From NCBI GenBank assembly GCA_023957335.1, contig JAMLHC010000001.1, positions 186,001 through 250,000 on the forward strand: a stretch of DNA of 64,000 nt, written 5' to 3'. The translations under genes and the position numbers were made by a program. This stretch comes from Bacteroidota bacterium. GTDB taxonomy: Bacteria > Bacteroidota > Bacteroidia > NS11-12g > UBA955. The notes under the pieces were generated by a model. It ran no database searches and was not told the origin of the DNA. It worked only from the letters and a program-made list of their open reading frames with translations. Of this stretch, positions 37,585 to 47,039 are shown in pieces. Position 1 is the first letter of the stretch, and every line of letters begins with the position of its first letter.

Positions 37585-39237
37585 TTATTTCATATAACGG
37601 TTTCCTATCCACACATACCTTCGATTGATAAAATTCGCATCAGTGAATGTGGCATTGCCTGCAGGATTACCACCGGTAACATGCAAATCGGAAAAAGCAG
37701 CATGCTGATTAACAAATGCTGCTCCGGTAAAATTAAAAGAGACAGGTATAAATACTTGATTCATAGAATCCTCTATAATTTCACATTGTTTATTATCTGT
37801 GCAATAAGCAAGACAAGTGATTGCACCTTTTTCGACAGCAGATTTCGCGGTCAATTGAAGTGATTCTTCAAAATTATTTGTCTGAACCAGAATAGTCAAG
37901 GGTCCAAAATATTCCTTCCAAAATAAATCTTTTTGAGAGCTATCCACTGAAACAATGGTAGGAGTTTGAACTCTTGCAGATTCGAACTCGGGATTGACAA
38001 AAGGTTCAGGAGATTTTACTAAATTCGAAAAGTTCTTTTTACTTTCTGTAACTCTTTGAATAGTTGCATCATTTTGGATTGCACCTAAGGTACCGGGTCC
38101 TGCTTTGGGATTATTCACCAACGCACTGACGGCATCGGCAAAAATCGTTTTAAATTCATCATAGCTTACCACTCCGTTTGATGTTTTAATACCTTCTTTT
38201 GAAATATAAATATTTTGAGGCGCTGTACACATCTGACTTGAATACAAACAAATTGAAAATGCAAGATTAGCCGCCACTTTTTGTATATCATCACAAGAAT
38301 CCAGAATAACAGAGTTAATACCCGCCTTCTCTGTAAAGACTTCTTTACCTTTGAGTTGTTCAACATAATCGCCAAACAGATTGCCTCCCGTATAGTCAAT
38401 TAGTTTCACAGCAGGATTTTCGCATAGTTGTTTGGTTATCAGCTCTGAACTACGGTCAATCGCAAGTTGCACAGTTCTTTTATCAAAACCATGTTTAGCT
38501 AAGACTTGTTGAATTTCATGAATGACAATAGCCATCGGATACACAGCTTTGGGATGTGGCTTCACGATGACCGGATTGCCTGCAATCAAATTTGCATATA
38601 GACCCGGCAATGAATTCCATGTAGGAAAAGTGGTACAGCCAATAACCAGCCCTACCCCTTTGGGGATTGGCTTAAAGTTCTTTTCAAGCACCAAATCAAA
38701 TTTTCCTAGATTCTTTGTCCAAGTTACATCTTTTGCAAATCGGGTTAATTCAGCATATCCAAGCGTAATAGTTTCGACTGCTCTGTCCAATGCATGAGGT
38801 CCGCTTGCCTGAAAAGACATCAAAAATGATTGTCCCGTTGTATGCATGGTCGCATACGCAAGTTCAGAGAAATGATTTTTTACTTCATCTAAGGTTTTAA
38901 GTAAAATATCTATACGTGTTTCTATGGAAGTTTTAGCCCAAGTGCCACGAACCGATTCTGCATTGTGAATGAGTGTCTCTGCTGAAAATCGAGGGTATTT
39001 TATACCCAACCCTACTTGCAGGTATGGCGAAATTTCTTCACCAGCCCAATCAACACATCCATCTGAATATAATGTATCAAAATTTGTATTTAATCGGCTA
39101 TGGAAGTCTTTTTCACCCTGTTTTAACTCATCTTCGGTATATGCTTTAGGATTTTCGGGATAAAGTGAAAAATACTCTCTGCTTCTAATTTGCTTGAGAT
39201 AAAGCTCTAATTTTTTAAATTCTTGTATAGCGTTCAT
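37585..39237 (-). CDS. paaN: PaaN-type aldehyde dehydrogenase
   Basis: The 550-residue protein fits the PaaN family, aldehyde dehydrogenases associated with phenylacetate degradation. Visible features are the N-terminal PENPKAYTEDELKQGE, GCTTFPTWNSLPGLYANL in the cofactor domain, the general-base glutamate in VFTEKAGINSV and the catalytic cysteine in SQMCTAPQN (near residue 336). It lacks the fused hydratase domain of PaaZ. No other paa gene is within the window, so the pathway cannot be confirmed. A TAAATTTG box lies just upstream of the ATG. Confidence 0.85.
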   Translation of the reverse strand: MNAIQEFKKLELYLKQIRSREYFSLYPENPKAYTEDELKQGEKDFHSRLNTNFDTLYSDGCVDWAGEEISPYLQVGLGIKYPRFSAETLIHNAESVRGTWAKTSIETRIDILLKTLDEVKNHFSELAYATMHTTGQSFLMSFQASGPHALDRAVETITLGYAELTRFAKDVTWTKNLGKFDLVLEKNFKPIPKGVGLVIGCTTFPTWNSLPGLYANLIAGNPVIVKPHPKAVYPMAIVIHEIQQVLAKHGFDKRTVQLAIDRSSELITKQLCENPAVKLIDYTGGNLFGDYVEQLKGKEVFTEKAGINSVILDSCDDIQKVAANLAFSICLYSSQMCTAPQNIYISKEGIKTSNGVVSYDEFKTIFADAVSALVNNPKAGPGTLGAIQNDATIQRVTESKKNFSNLVKSPEPFVNPEFESARVQTPTIVSVDSSQKDLFWKEYFGPLTILVQTNNFEESLQLTAKSAVEKGAITCLAYCTDNKQCEIIEDSMNQVFIPVSFNFTGAAFVNQHAAFSDLHVTGGNPAGNATFTDANFINRRYVWIGNRYMK

Positions 39238-39302
39238 GGCGGCACAAATTTAACCAAATATGCTATGACCGCACCGTCTGTAACTGCAATAATTAGGGCA
39301 AA

Positions 39303-39333
39303 AAAAAGAGCATCTTGTTCAGATGCTCTTTTT
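39303..39333 (-). terminator. Terminator after the 39359-40267 gene
   Basis: AGAGCATCT (39307-39315) and AGATGCTCT (39321-39329) form a perfect stem with a five-base loop. Flanking A- and T-runs make it work in both directions. It lies 26 bases after the minus-strand outer-membrane gene. Confidence 0.85.
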
Positions 39334-39358
39334 GAAGATGACGAGTTATTTTTATCTA

Positions 39359-40267
39359 TTAGAAATAGAAATAAAGATTGATAGCTGCATTAGTATTATC
39401 TAGACCCATACCTGTAGATGTGAGTCCTGCATTTCTAACAGACTTGAAAGTTACTTTCTCAGCTTTAAGATTATCAAAATCAAAAGTTTCGTTTGTAACA
39501 TAAGTACTACTGTTTCTCATAAAAGCTAACGAATAGCCTAATTCACCGCCAAGAGAAATTTTGGGAGCAATAAAATATTCAACACCAACATAACCACGAG
39601 CACCTATGAAGAATGCACTTCCAAGATTCGATTCTGTTGTTCTGGCAAACTGTCCACCAAGGGTAGTAATATTTCCTGTACCAAAGTTAGTTGAATTTGG
39701 AGCAGTAAAATCAACATCAATAGCGTTGCCATATTGATACGATTGCTTTTGTCCAAAATACCCTAAGAATGCTTCCGCTCCATATACGCCCTGTAAACGT
39801 GTACTTCCTTTGCGTTTTTCAATACCTGCTCCTAAGAACACTGTTGAGAGTCTATTGGTGAAATTATCTTGAACAAATTCGGGTAAAAGATTGTTTAAAA
39901 TCAATTGATTTTTTTGAACCATACCAGCGCGCTTCTCATTATATAAGTTCATGGCAAATCTCGCACGATAAGCAGTATTGGGTGAAATGATCTTTTTACC
40001 TAAGAGAGCAAAAGAACCTGTATTGAGGTTATTGTTCAATATGGTTGAAGCACCTGCATTATTGAAGGTAGGAGCTGCGTTACCATTGGTTCCATTAATA
40101 AAATTACCAAAGTAATTTAGGAATGGGTTGGCGGAGATACCAAATCCCCAGTCACCCGCTTGTGGCAACACCTCGTGTCCATTCTTGCTCTTAAAACTTT
40201 GTTCTCCTTGCGCAAATGCATATACACTTACACTTAGAAATAAAGCTACTAAAAATACTTTTTTCAT
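39359..40267 (-). CDS. Exported outer-membrane beta-barrel protein
   Basis: The 302-residue protein has a signal peptide cut near YAFAQ (residue 20) and aromatic, alternating strands through to a C-terminal NLYFYF. The final aromatic residue is typical of outer-membrane barrels. Segments LGGELGYSLAF and GYVGVEYFIAPKISL match general porin-like patterns in Bacteroidota. Function unknown. It is 21 bases after the lipoprotein gene at 40289-41143 and closes that transcript. Confidence 0.75.
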   Translation of the reverse strand: MKKVFLVALFLSVSVYAFAQGEQSFKSKNGHEVLPQAGDWGFGISANPFLNYFGNFINGTNGNAAPTFNNAGASTILNNNLNTGSFALLGKKIISPNTAYRARFAMNLYNEKRAGMVQKNQLILNNLLPEFVQDNFTNRLSTVFLGAGIEKRKGSTRLQGVYGAEAFLGYFGQKQSYQYGNAIDVDFTAPNSTNFGTGNITTLGGQFARTTESNLGSAFFIGARGYVGVEYFIAPKISLGGELGYSLAFMRNSSTYVTNETFDFDNLKAEKVTFKSVRNAGLTSTGMGLDNTNAAINLYFYF

Positions 40268-40288
40268 ATTTATGTTATTAAAAAGCTA

Positions 40289-41143
40289 TTAATTAAACTC
40301 TAAATTAGAAATAGTAGTTTCGCCTTTGTTCAAACCGACATTTTGACTACCATGTACATAACCATAATCAGATTTAGTAACACAATCGCTACCGTCTTTT
40401 TCTTTTCTGTTTGCAAAGAATTTGCGTCCTTTGATCTTAATATTTTTAGAAGATTCTTTAGTTTCTAGTGTTGCACTATAATTTCCGTTACCATCTACTT
40501 TTACTTCAATTTCTCTGTCATAAGCCATAGAACCATCAGACATCCAAGAAATCACGATTACTGTTCCACTTGGAGCATCATGTAATTGGTCGTCACCTGT
40601 TTCGCACATATCATTTCTGAATTTAACTTTTCCTTTTACAGTCATTAATCCCATAGGTATTTCAGGAACAAATGTATAATTAGCGTTTTCTGTTTTTGTT
40701 TCGCCTTTGTAAACTGTAATATTACGTGTTGCTGAATTTACAGTGTACTCCATTACTTCTTTAGCACCATCTTCTTTTGTTTGTTCAAGATTAGCTTTTG
40801 CTGGGAAACTAACGGTTACGTTCATTGGTTTGTTCCCTGCGTCAAGTTTAATAGTAAAATTTCCGTCAGCATCAGTAGTTGCTTCATAAACTTTTACTGC
40901 ATTTGCAGGAGCAGAACCAGAAGTTACCAGGTCAGACATATTCACCCTAGCAATTACCTTAATTCCAGCAACTGGATCTTTCTCTCCACTTAATAGGTTA
41001 AGGTTTCCATTAATTTTCCCAACAACAAATGCTGAGCCTAGTGTTGCTGTGCTTGTGTTCTCATTGTCCTTTTTACAAGATTGAATTGAAAAAAGAACAG
41101 GTAATGCCATCAATACGGCAAATTTTAAAATTTGTTTTTTCAT
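40289..41143 (-). CDS. Lipoprotein with carboxypeptidase-regulatory-like domain
   Basis: From ATG 41143 the 284-residue protein has a lipoprotein signal (FSIQSCKKD, cysteine near residue 22). Beta-sandwich domains follow: a segment from GLKVIARV-like strands to TDADGNFTIKL is typical of carboxypeptidase-regulatory or transthyretin-like modules, and a second ends DGNGNYSATLE. A start at 41182 would add 13 residues before the signal and is less likely. It is probably surface-exposed and co-transcribed with the outer-membrane protein gene downstream. Function unknown. Confidence 0.7.
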   Translation of the reverse strand: MKKQILKFAVLMALPVLFSIQSCKKDNENTSTATLGSAFVVGKINGNLNLLSGEKDPVAGIKVIARVNMSDLVTSGSAPANAVKVYEATTDADGNFTIKLDAGNKPMNVTVSFPAKANLEQTKEDGAKEVMEYTVNSATRNITVYKGETKTENANYTFVPEIPMGLMTVKGKVKFRNDMCETGDDQLHDAPSGTVIVISWMSDGSMAYDREIEVKVDGNGNYSATLETKESSKNIKIKGRKFFANRKEKDGSDCVTKSDYGYVHGSQNVGLNKGETTISNLEFN

Positions 41144-41253
41144 TTGAATTATTAATTTTTTTGAGGTCGCAAAGAAAAGCAAAAATTACATTCAATAATC
41201 AACTACTCATTGATTATGTTAACATTACATCCAGAATGTCTAATATTGTGACA

Positions 41254-41291
41254 ATAAAAAAATCCGATTATGATAATTCATAACCGGATTT
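41254..41291 (-). terminator. Terminator of the cox operon
   Basis: AAATCCG (41260-41266) pairs with CGGATTT (41285-41291), with an inner TTATGA/TCATAA stem. On the minus strand it ends in a run of T. It lies 19 bases after the coxD stop. Confidence 0.85.
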
Positions 41292-41310
41292 GAATTGTTG
41301 ATACTAGATA

Positions 41311-41673
41311 TTATTGAATATAGTTTGATAATTCTATGGCGCCCCCTTCATGAATAATTAGTGCTATAAGATAGACTACCAAGATTAAGGGTAATAAGAT
41401 TGTTAAAACCAGATTCTTAACTTCATATTTAAGGTGCATAAAAGTACCTACTATATAGAAACCTTTAAGCACTCCCAAAGCAATAAAAGTCAAGTGTCTT
41501 GCGGTTGAGGGGTGGAAAATGAAATAGATAGCTACATCAATTAAGGTTAGAAAAAGTAATATATAGAAAACCATCCATACTTCTTTCTTGCCATGACTAT
41601 GTGCTTCGGGAACATATTGTGATGGGTCGTACTCCTTTTCTGGATCTTCAATAGTGTGATTCATTGTACTCAT
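41311..41673 (-). CDS. coxD: Cytochrome c oxidase subunit IV
   Basis: The 120-residue protein has three membrane helices after a histidine-containing N-terminal tail. It shows the subunit IV pattern ALGVLKGFYIVGTFMHLKYE, found in caa3- and bo3-type oxidases. Subunit IV supports assembly of the CuB site. It is last in the cox operon, 27 bases after a subunit III gene and before a strong terminator. Confidence 0.9.
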   Translation of the reverse strand: MSTMNHTIEDPEKEYDPSQYVPEAHSHGKKEVWMVFYILLFLTLIDVAIYFIFHPSTARHLTFIALGVLKGFYIVGTFMHLKYEVKNLVLTILLPLILVVYLIALIIHEGGAIELSNYIQ

Positions 41674-41700
41674 ATCTGTAATTTATTATTGTTAATAGTT

Positions 41701-42447
41701 TTAAATGAGGTAAAAGAAGGTAAATACAAAAACCCAAACCAAATCAACAAAGTGCCAATATAAACCCACTTTTTCAACCATATCATAGTGTCCTCTCCTT
41801 TCATAAGTACCAAAAATAACATTGATATAAACAACAAGGTTGATGATAACACCACTGAAAACGTGTAAACCATGGAATCCGGTTACCAAAAAGAAAAATG
41901 AAGAAAATTGCGGTGCGCCAGTCATTCTATATCCTTCTTGCCAATGGTAAGTGTCAAAAAGTTTGAGGCTGTGTGCATATTTAGCGCCTTCTGCTGTCAG
42001 CCCAAAATCATTTCCATACATTCTGGCGCCTTCGCCAATAAAGACAGACCATTCCCAAGCCTGACATGACAAGAAAATAAGTCCACCCACGATGGTCAAC
42101 AGCATGTATTTAGCAACTTCTTTCTGTGCCATTCTTTGTCCGGCTTCCACTGCCAAAACCATGGTAACTGAGCTAAATATCAGCACAAAAGTCATGAAAC
42201 TAACGAAAAACAAAGGTAGATGCATGTGTCCGGCAAAAGGGAAGTGATTAAACACCATATCCGGTGATGGCCATACATCCCAATTGGCAAATCTGGTTGC
42301 ACCATAGAAAACTAAGAGTGAGGAAAATGTGAAGATATCTGAAATCAAGAATATCCACATCATCAATTTTCCATAGCTAACATTAAATGGAGAGCGACCT
42401 CCTGCCCACGTAGGCTTAGCTTGTTGAATTGTAGCAGTGTTTGACAT
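41701..42447 (-). CDS. coxC: Cytochrome c oxidase subunit III
   Basis: The 248-residue polytopic protein has about seven hydrophobic segments and conserved subunit III blocks: LMMWIFLISDIFTF with an acidic residue, WEWSVFIGEG, TGFHGLHVFSGVI, and LYWHFVDLVWVFVFTFFYL at the end. It stabilises subunit I and proton uptake. It lies 29 bases after a second, more divergent subunit III gene. Confidence 0.93.
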   Translation of the reverse strand: MSNTATIQQAKPTWAGGRSPFNVSYGKLMMWIFLISDIFTFSSLLVFYGATRFANWDVWPSPDMVFNHFPFAGHMHLPLFFVSFMTFVLIFSSVTMVLAVEAGQRMAQKEVAKYMLLTIVGGLIFLSCQAWEWSVFIGEGARMYGNDFGLTAEGAKYAHSLKLFDTYHWQEGYRMTGAPQFSSFFFLVTGFHGLHVFSGVIINLVVYINVIFGTYERRGHYDMVEKVGLYWHFVDLVWVFVFTFFYLI

Positions 42448-42476
42448 CTATTTGTAAATTAAGTTAATTTTGTTTG

Positions 42477-43106
42477 TTATCGCGCAAAGTAAAGAAATAA
42501 AAGAATACAAATCCAAAGTAATCCGAGAAAATGCCAATATGTTGTTGAGATATTAATAAACACAAGGTCTTTTCTATGAACTTTGAGCTTTAAAGACTTA
42601 TAAAAAGTAATAATAAGCAGTGCTAAACCAATCAGGATATGTGCCAAATGCACCAGTGAAATCACATAAACAAAACTGGCAGATATTTCCTCAGGTTCTT
42701 GATTGGAAATGAACAAACCTCTACTTGTCATATCCTTCCAACCCAAGAATTGAGAAATTCCAAACATAAGTCCGGTAATAATGGCTAAAAATACAAGACT
42801 GGGCACAAGTTGCACATCATCTTTGCGAGCAGAATTATATGCCTTTTGCATTAAGAAACTCGATACAACAGCAATACCGGCACTCACCCAAAAACATATA
42901 GGTAACTGAAATTGAAGCCAAGCCTCATTGCGCAATCCATCAGTTCTTTGTACAATATAAGCACTGATAAATCCTGAGAAAAGCATGATGGAAGCTATGA
43001 TGAGCAGCCAAACAAGGAATACAACTGGATGTACTCCAAAACTGCTTTTATCCTCCCTTGTATTCTGAATATTACTTGGATTTATATTTGTAATTTTTTC
43101 ACTCAT
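42477..43106 (-). CDS. Divergent cytochrome c oxidase subunit III
   Basis: The 209-residue protein has five hydrophobic segments and ends TTYWHFLGLLWICILLFLYF, the typical subunit III close. LVHLAHILIGLALL matches the GFHGLHV region of coxC. Cox loci of Bacteroidota often have two subunit III genes in a row. It begins 6 bases after ctaB. Confidence 0.88.
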   Translation of the reverse strand: MSEKITNINPSNIQNTREDKSSFGVHPVVFLVWLLIIASIMLFSGFISAYIVQRTDGLRNEAWLQFQLPICFWVSAGIAVVSSFLMQKAYNSARKDDVQLVPSLVFLAIITGLMFGISQFLGWKDMTSRGLFISNQEPEEISASFVYVISLVHLAHILIGLALLIITFYKSLKLKVHRKDLVFINISTTYWHFLGLLWICILLFLYFAR

Positions 43107-43112
43107 TTTAAA

Positions 43113-44015
43113 TTAAAATAATAAAGCAACTAAAACAAAAACGATATGCAGATAGCTTGCTAACATAACCTTTTTGGCGTCTTTGTTCTCTAATGTTTTA
43201 TATAATTGAAGGGCATACCATAGCACAATTCCACCGCATATCATGGCAACAATGAGATAAACGACTCCACTAAAACCAATCAAGAAAGGAATGGCACTGG
43301 CAAGTGTCATCAACAGTGAGTACCACCATATTTGAAAGGCGCTATTCTTACTTTTGCCCTGACGCGAAGGCAACATAAAATAACCGGCTTTAAGATAATC
43401 CTCATGTAATAGCCATGCTAAACTCCAAAAGTGAACAAATTGCCAGAAAAATTGAATGGCAAAAATGATAATTGCAATAAATGAAATTTCTCCTGTTGCT
43501 CCAATAAAACCAAGCATGGGAGGAGCCGCACCGGGCAAAGCTCCAACAAAAGCACAAATGGGAGTAATCTTCTTTAAAGGAGTGTAAATAAAGGCATATA
43601 TAACCAATGAGCCTAAGCCTAAAAATGCCACTGTTGCGTTAAAAGTAATTCCCAATATGAAAATACTCAATATTGAACTGATAAAGGCAAAAACTAAAGC
43701 TTCGTTGATAGACATGGAATTAGTCACGAGTGGACGGTTCTGTGTTCTGGTCATTAATTTATCAGAATCTCTTTCCATCACTTGATTCAGCGCATTGGAT
43801 GCTGCGGATAACAAAAAACCTCCAATCAGAAGTAGTAATAAAGAAGCAAAGTGAAATTCAGCGTAAGGGTCTTTGTAAACACCCACAAGATAGCCAATAC
43901 ATGCAGTCACCGCAACAAGAAGTGATAGTCGAAACTTCCCCAGTATGAGATAGTCTTTTACACTAGCCTTGGAGGTAAACACTTCCACATTCGATATTTC
44001 GGGCTGATTCTCCAA
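43113..44015 (-). CDS. ctaB: Protoheme IX farnesyltransferase
   Basis: CtaB makes heme O, the precursor of heme A, from protoheme and farnesyl diphosphate. The 300-residue polytopic protein has the prenyl-binding motif in NALNQVMERDSDKLMTRTQNRPL and the second aspartate-rich region around LLHEDYLKAGYFMLP. Its place inside the cox operon fits heme supply to the oxidase at 47040-48956 and possibly to the second heme-copper enzyme. Confidence 0.95.
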   Translation of the reverse strand: MENQPEISNVEVFTSKASVKDYLILGKFRLSLLVAVTACIGYLVGVYKDPYAEFHFASLLLLLIGGFLLSAASNALNQVMERDSDKLMTRTQNRPLVTNSMSINEALVFAFISSILSIFILGITFNATVAFLGLGSLVIYAFIYTPLKKITPICAFVGALPGAAPPMLGFIGATGEISFIAIIIFAIQFFWQFVHFWSLAWLLHEDYLKAGYFMLPSRQGKSKNSAFQIWWYSLLMTLASAIPFLIGFSGVVYLIVAMICGGIVLWYALQLYKTLENKDAKKVMLASYLHIVFVLVALLF

Positions 44016-44054
44016 CTTGTAAACCGCGTGCGAAATTAATTCAAAATGGCAAAT

Positions 44055-44092
44055 AATAATAAAGGCAGCATAAAAATGCTGCCTTTATTATT
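44055..44092. terminator. Strong bidirectional terminator after the OmpA-like gene
   Basis: A 17-pair stem (44055-44071 with 44076-44092) closes on a four-A loop. Its core is AAAGGCAGCAT/ATGCTGCCTTT. It lies between the OmpA-like gene and ctaB, so ctaB and the genes after it may need their own promoter or read-through. Confidence 0.85.
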
Positions 44093-44114
44093 TTAACGAT
44101 ATGTATTCGTAAAA

Positions 44115-46763
44115 TTATTTTTCTAAGATACTGAATTCAACCCTTCTGTTCTGTTGTCTTCCTTCTTCGGTATCATTGGTTGCAACGGGCTTGGTTTTGC
44201 CGTAACCTTTAGCTTGCATTCTGCTTTCAGATATGCCTTTGCTCACCAAATAAGTTTTCACAGAATTTACACGATCTTGTGACAGTTTGTTATTAGACGC
44301 ATCACTTCCCACGTTATCAGTATGACCGGAAAGTTCAATTTTGACAGTTGGATTTTGTTGTAAAAACTCAACTACCCTATTTAACTCTGAATAGGACTCT
44401 TCTTTTAAATTAGCAGAACCAAATTCAAAGAAAATATTATTCAACCTCACTGTAGCACCAACCTCAATAGGAACCAAGAATAGATTCTTTTCTATCTCTC
44501 TATATTCCCCTACTTGTCTCAAGTCTAAGTTTTCAGATACACCGATAAAATTAGGAGCGCTGGCAGTGATATCATAGTTTTTGCCATAAGGAAGGACAAT
44601 CTTATATTCACCTGTGGCAGGGTTTGTTCTGGCTATTCCATAATTCACACCATCTTCAATTCCATTATAAACAATAGTAGCTGCAATGGGCTCATTGGTT
44701 TTCTCATTCAAAACCTTACCTTTGATAAGAATAACAGGGTCCGGTTGCACTTCTTGTTTTAATTCTATTCTGATAATGTCAGTCAACCCAACTGAGTTTT
44801 TAGAACTTGCCATATAAGCATATTTACCGGAAGCATCAATTGAGTAGTAAGCATCCCATTTTTCAGTATTTACATCACTTCCAAGATTTTCGGGTTCTGA
44901 CCAATTTGTCCAAGTATCATCCAAACGTTTTGCCATCCATATATCATTGCTACCCAATCCACCTTTTCTGTTGGAAGAATAATAAAGAGTTTTTCCGTCT
45001 GATGCCATAAATGGAGAGTGTACATCATCTCCTTTGGTATTGATGGTTGTACCTAAACTGATAGGTCTTGACCAAGTACCACCTTTTTGCAAATGGGAAA
45101 CATACAAATTTTCATTATCATCAGACGAACTTTCTGAGAACCCTAAAATCAAGTGTTTACCATCTTGTGTCCAATAGCAAGCAACGTAAGTACCTTTTGC
45201 CATATTTTCATAATCCTTAATATCAATTCCTTGTGGTTTTGACCAACCATCAACGGTTCTATAGATAAAAGAATATCCTTTTTTCACATATTCACCATTA
45301 TTAAAGTAACCTTTGATTACCATGGTGTTTTCGTCAGGGCTAACACCGGCAACGCTGTTATAGGTTCTGGTGTTAAAGGGGGCGTCAAGGTGTTTAGCTT
45401 CGGCATTTTCTATTCCATTGCTAATATCAGCCACCCAAATATCTTGCGAACTATAGGCACCGGTGTTATTCAAAGGATGATCTGAGCGGATGAAATAAAG
45501 TGTCTTTCCATCAGGAGAAATAGTCGGGCTAATTTCGCTATAAACAGTATTAATATGTCTATCCATTTTAGCAATTACCTCCTCATTAAATGTGGGATAT
45601 TGATGAGAAGGCGACTTGGTAGGGAACTTATAAAGAACTTGGAACTGCAATCCATAAAGATTCATCATTGATTTTAGCTTTTGAGGTGCTCCTTGTGGAT
45701 TACCGGATTCCAAATAACTAACATCAGATAACATCAAGTTAAATTGAGCGTATGCCCTAAGCCCAATCATCACAGGAAGTGATTTTGATGGGTTAATATA
45801 CATACCTAAGTTATAGCTCAAACCAGCGGTAAAACCACCTCCCAACCTACCTTGTGGTATTCCGGTTACATCGTTTGCAGTAATTTTAGACTTAATATTG
45901 GTCATTGCTCCATGGAAACCCCATCCGGAATAGGTAATCACAGGTCGATAGTAATGTTTAGAAGGTTTGAGGAATATAAAATTCAAAGCATTTGAACCAA
46001 AGCTATATGAGCGACTCCAATCAGCACCACCACCTTTGGATACAGCTTTCCTACTCTGAATCTGAATTTCTATGATAGACTTTCCTGTTTTATAAAAAGC
46101 ACCCATTATATCAATACCATTGGTAGTACCCATTTTGTTTAAGGGTTCTGATAATAATAGGGGATTATTTGCACCATCCTTTTTATTAGGGTTTTTATTG
46201 TATGCATCAATATATTCATTAAAAGCACTATAACCGCCCCACGCTCTATCATAACCCAGACCAGCATATACCGGCATCCATTTGTCTGATTTTTGACCAA
46301 ATGCACCATCATTCATTTTCCAATTTTTAATTTGGTCTAAGCTTGATGCTAAATTGTGATAAGTATTCACATCCACAAACCACATAATTTCTCTCACCCA
46401 CTCATCTTTTACTACATTCAGTGCTTTGACTGCATCTTCTGTTGATAGATTTTTAAGAATCTGGGCTACTACATCTCTTTTGCAACTCGTCAATATCGCA
46501 ACAATTTTTAATTTTGAATCTTGATCACTTGAATTTTCATTCAACTTACCAAGAAGCAGTTCAATCACTGCTGCACCAACTGCAGGGGTGGACTCATTAA
46601 CGGTTTTCACCAACTTCATATCCGGTGTAATCGTCTTGTAATTGGGTTTGTAAGTAGCCTTGTATTGCTCATACGACATTTGCGAATAGAGCGAATTACA
46701 AAACAACATGAAAGCAGAAACGAACAAGATTCTGCCTAAGCTTTTGAGTAGTTTGTTTTTCAT
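44115..46763 (-). CDS. OmpA-family protein with PD40 propeller repeats
   Basis: The 882-residue protein has a signal peptide (residues 1-27), a long N-terminal region (about 28-390) with barrel-like segments, PD40/WD40-like propeller repeats (about 400-665), and a carboxypeptidase-regulatory domain (about 675-755, VLNEKTNEPIAATIVY). The OmpA peptidoglycan-binding domain is at the C-terminus (about 765-882: IELSGHTDNVGSDASNN, QNRRVEFSI). It resembles T9SS PorE-like proteins in the last three domains, but I see no TPR domain or lipobox. The position between coxA and ctaB is unusual and is flanked by terminators on both sides, so it is likely transcribed on its own. Confidence 0.85.
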   Translation of the reverse strand: MKNKLLKSLGRILFVSAFMLFCNSLYSQMSYEQYKATYKPNYKTITPDMKLVKTVNESTPAVGAAVIELLLGKLNENSSDQDSKLKIVAILTSCKRDVVAQILKNLSTEDAVKALNVVKDEWVREIMWFVDVNTYHNLASSLDQIKNWKMNDGAFGQKSDKWMPVYAGLGYDRAWGGYSAFNEYIDAYNKNPNKKDGANNPLLLSEPLNKMGTTNGIDIMGAFYKTGKSIIEIQIQSRKAVSKGGGADWSRSYSFGSNALNFIFLKPSKHYYRPVITYSGWGFHGAMTNIKSKITANDVTGIPQGRLGGGFTAGLSYNLGMYINPSKSLPVMIGLRAYAQFNLMLSDVSYLESGNPQGAPQKLKSMMNLYGLQFQVLYKFPTKSPSHQYPTFNEEVIAKMDRHINTVYSEISPTISPDGKTLYFIRSDHPLNNTGAYSSQDIWVADISNGIENAEAKHLDAPFNTRTYNSVAGVSPDENTMVIKGYFNNGEYVKKGYSFIYRTVDGWSKPQGIDIKDYENMAKGTYVACYWTQDGKHLILGFSESSSDDNENLYVSHLQKGGTWSRPISLGTTINTKGDDVHSPFMASDGKTLYYSSNRKGGLGSNDIWMAKRLDDTWTNWSEPENLGSDVNTEKWDAYYSIDASGKYAYMASSKNSVGLTDIIRIELKQEVQPDPVILIKGKVLNEKTNEPIAATIVYNGIEDGVNYGIARTNPATGEYKIVLPYGKNYDITASAPNFIGVSENLDLRQVGEYREIEKNLFLVPIEVGATVRLNNIFFEFGSANLKEESYSELNRVVEFLQQNPTVKIELSGHTDNVGSDASNNKLSQDRVNSVKTYLVSKGISESRMQAKGYGKTKPVATNDTEEGRQQNRRVEFSILEK

Positions 46764-46975
46764 TGGATTAATTAATTAAAATAATGCTGCAATAATAATT
46801 GTTTGGAATCACATAGATAATCTTTATTTAAAAAAAATACCATTTTTTTTATCGTCCCAATCCCATTGAAAGTGCTTACGATTTGAGCATCATAGCATAA
46901 AATAAATAAATTATCATTCAATAGTATTAGCAAATTGCAAGGTTATATGTGATAAGAATATTTCAAAAACGGTAA

Positions 46976-47010
46976 AATAAAAAAAGCCTCTAAATGTGAT
47001 TCAGAGGCTT
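46976..47010 (-). terminator. Terminator after coxA
   Basis: AAGCCTCT (46984-46991) and AGAGGCTT (47003-47010) pair with an 11-base loop. On the minus strand the stem is followed by a T-run. It is 30 bases after the coxA stop. The rest of the 276-base gap to the OmpA-like gene is A/T-rich and holds no gene. Confidence 0.85.
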
Positions 47011-47039
47011 TGCACTATAATAAATCCTGATTGTAAATA

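Noticed and set aside
37585-39237. Phenylacetate catabolic operon
   Set aside because: Only paaN is present; neighbouring genes are unrelated, so the pathway is not supported by this window.
44115-46763. PorE component of the type IX secretion system
   Set aside because: The propeller, regulatory and OmpA domains fit, but there is no TPR domain or lipobox and no other T9SS core gene nearby.
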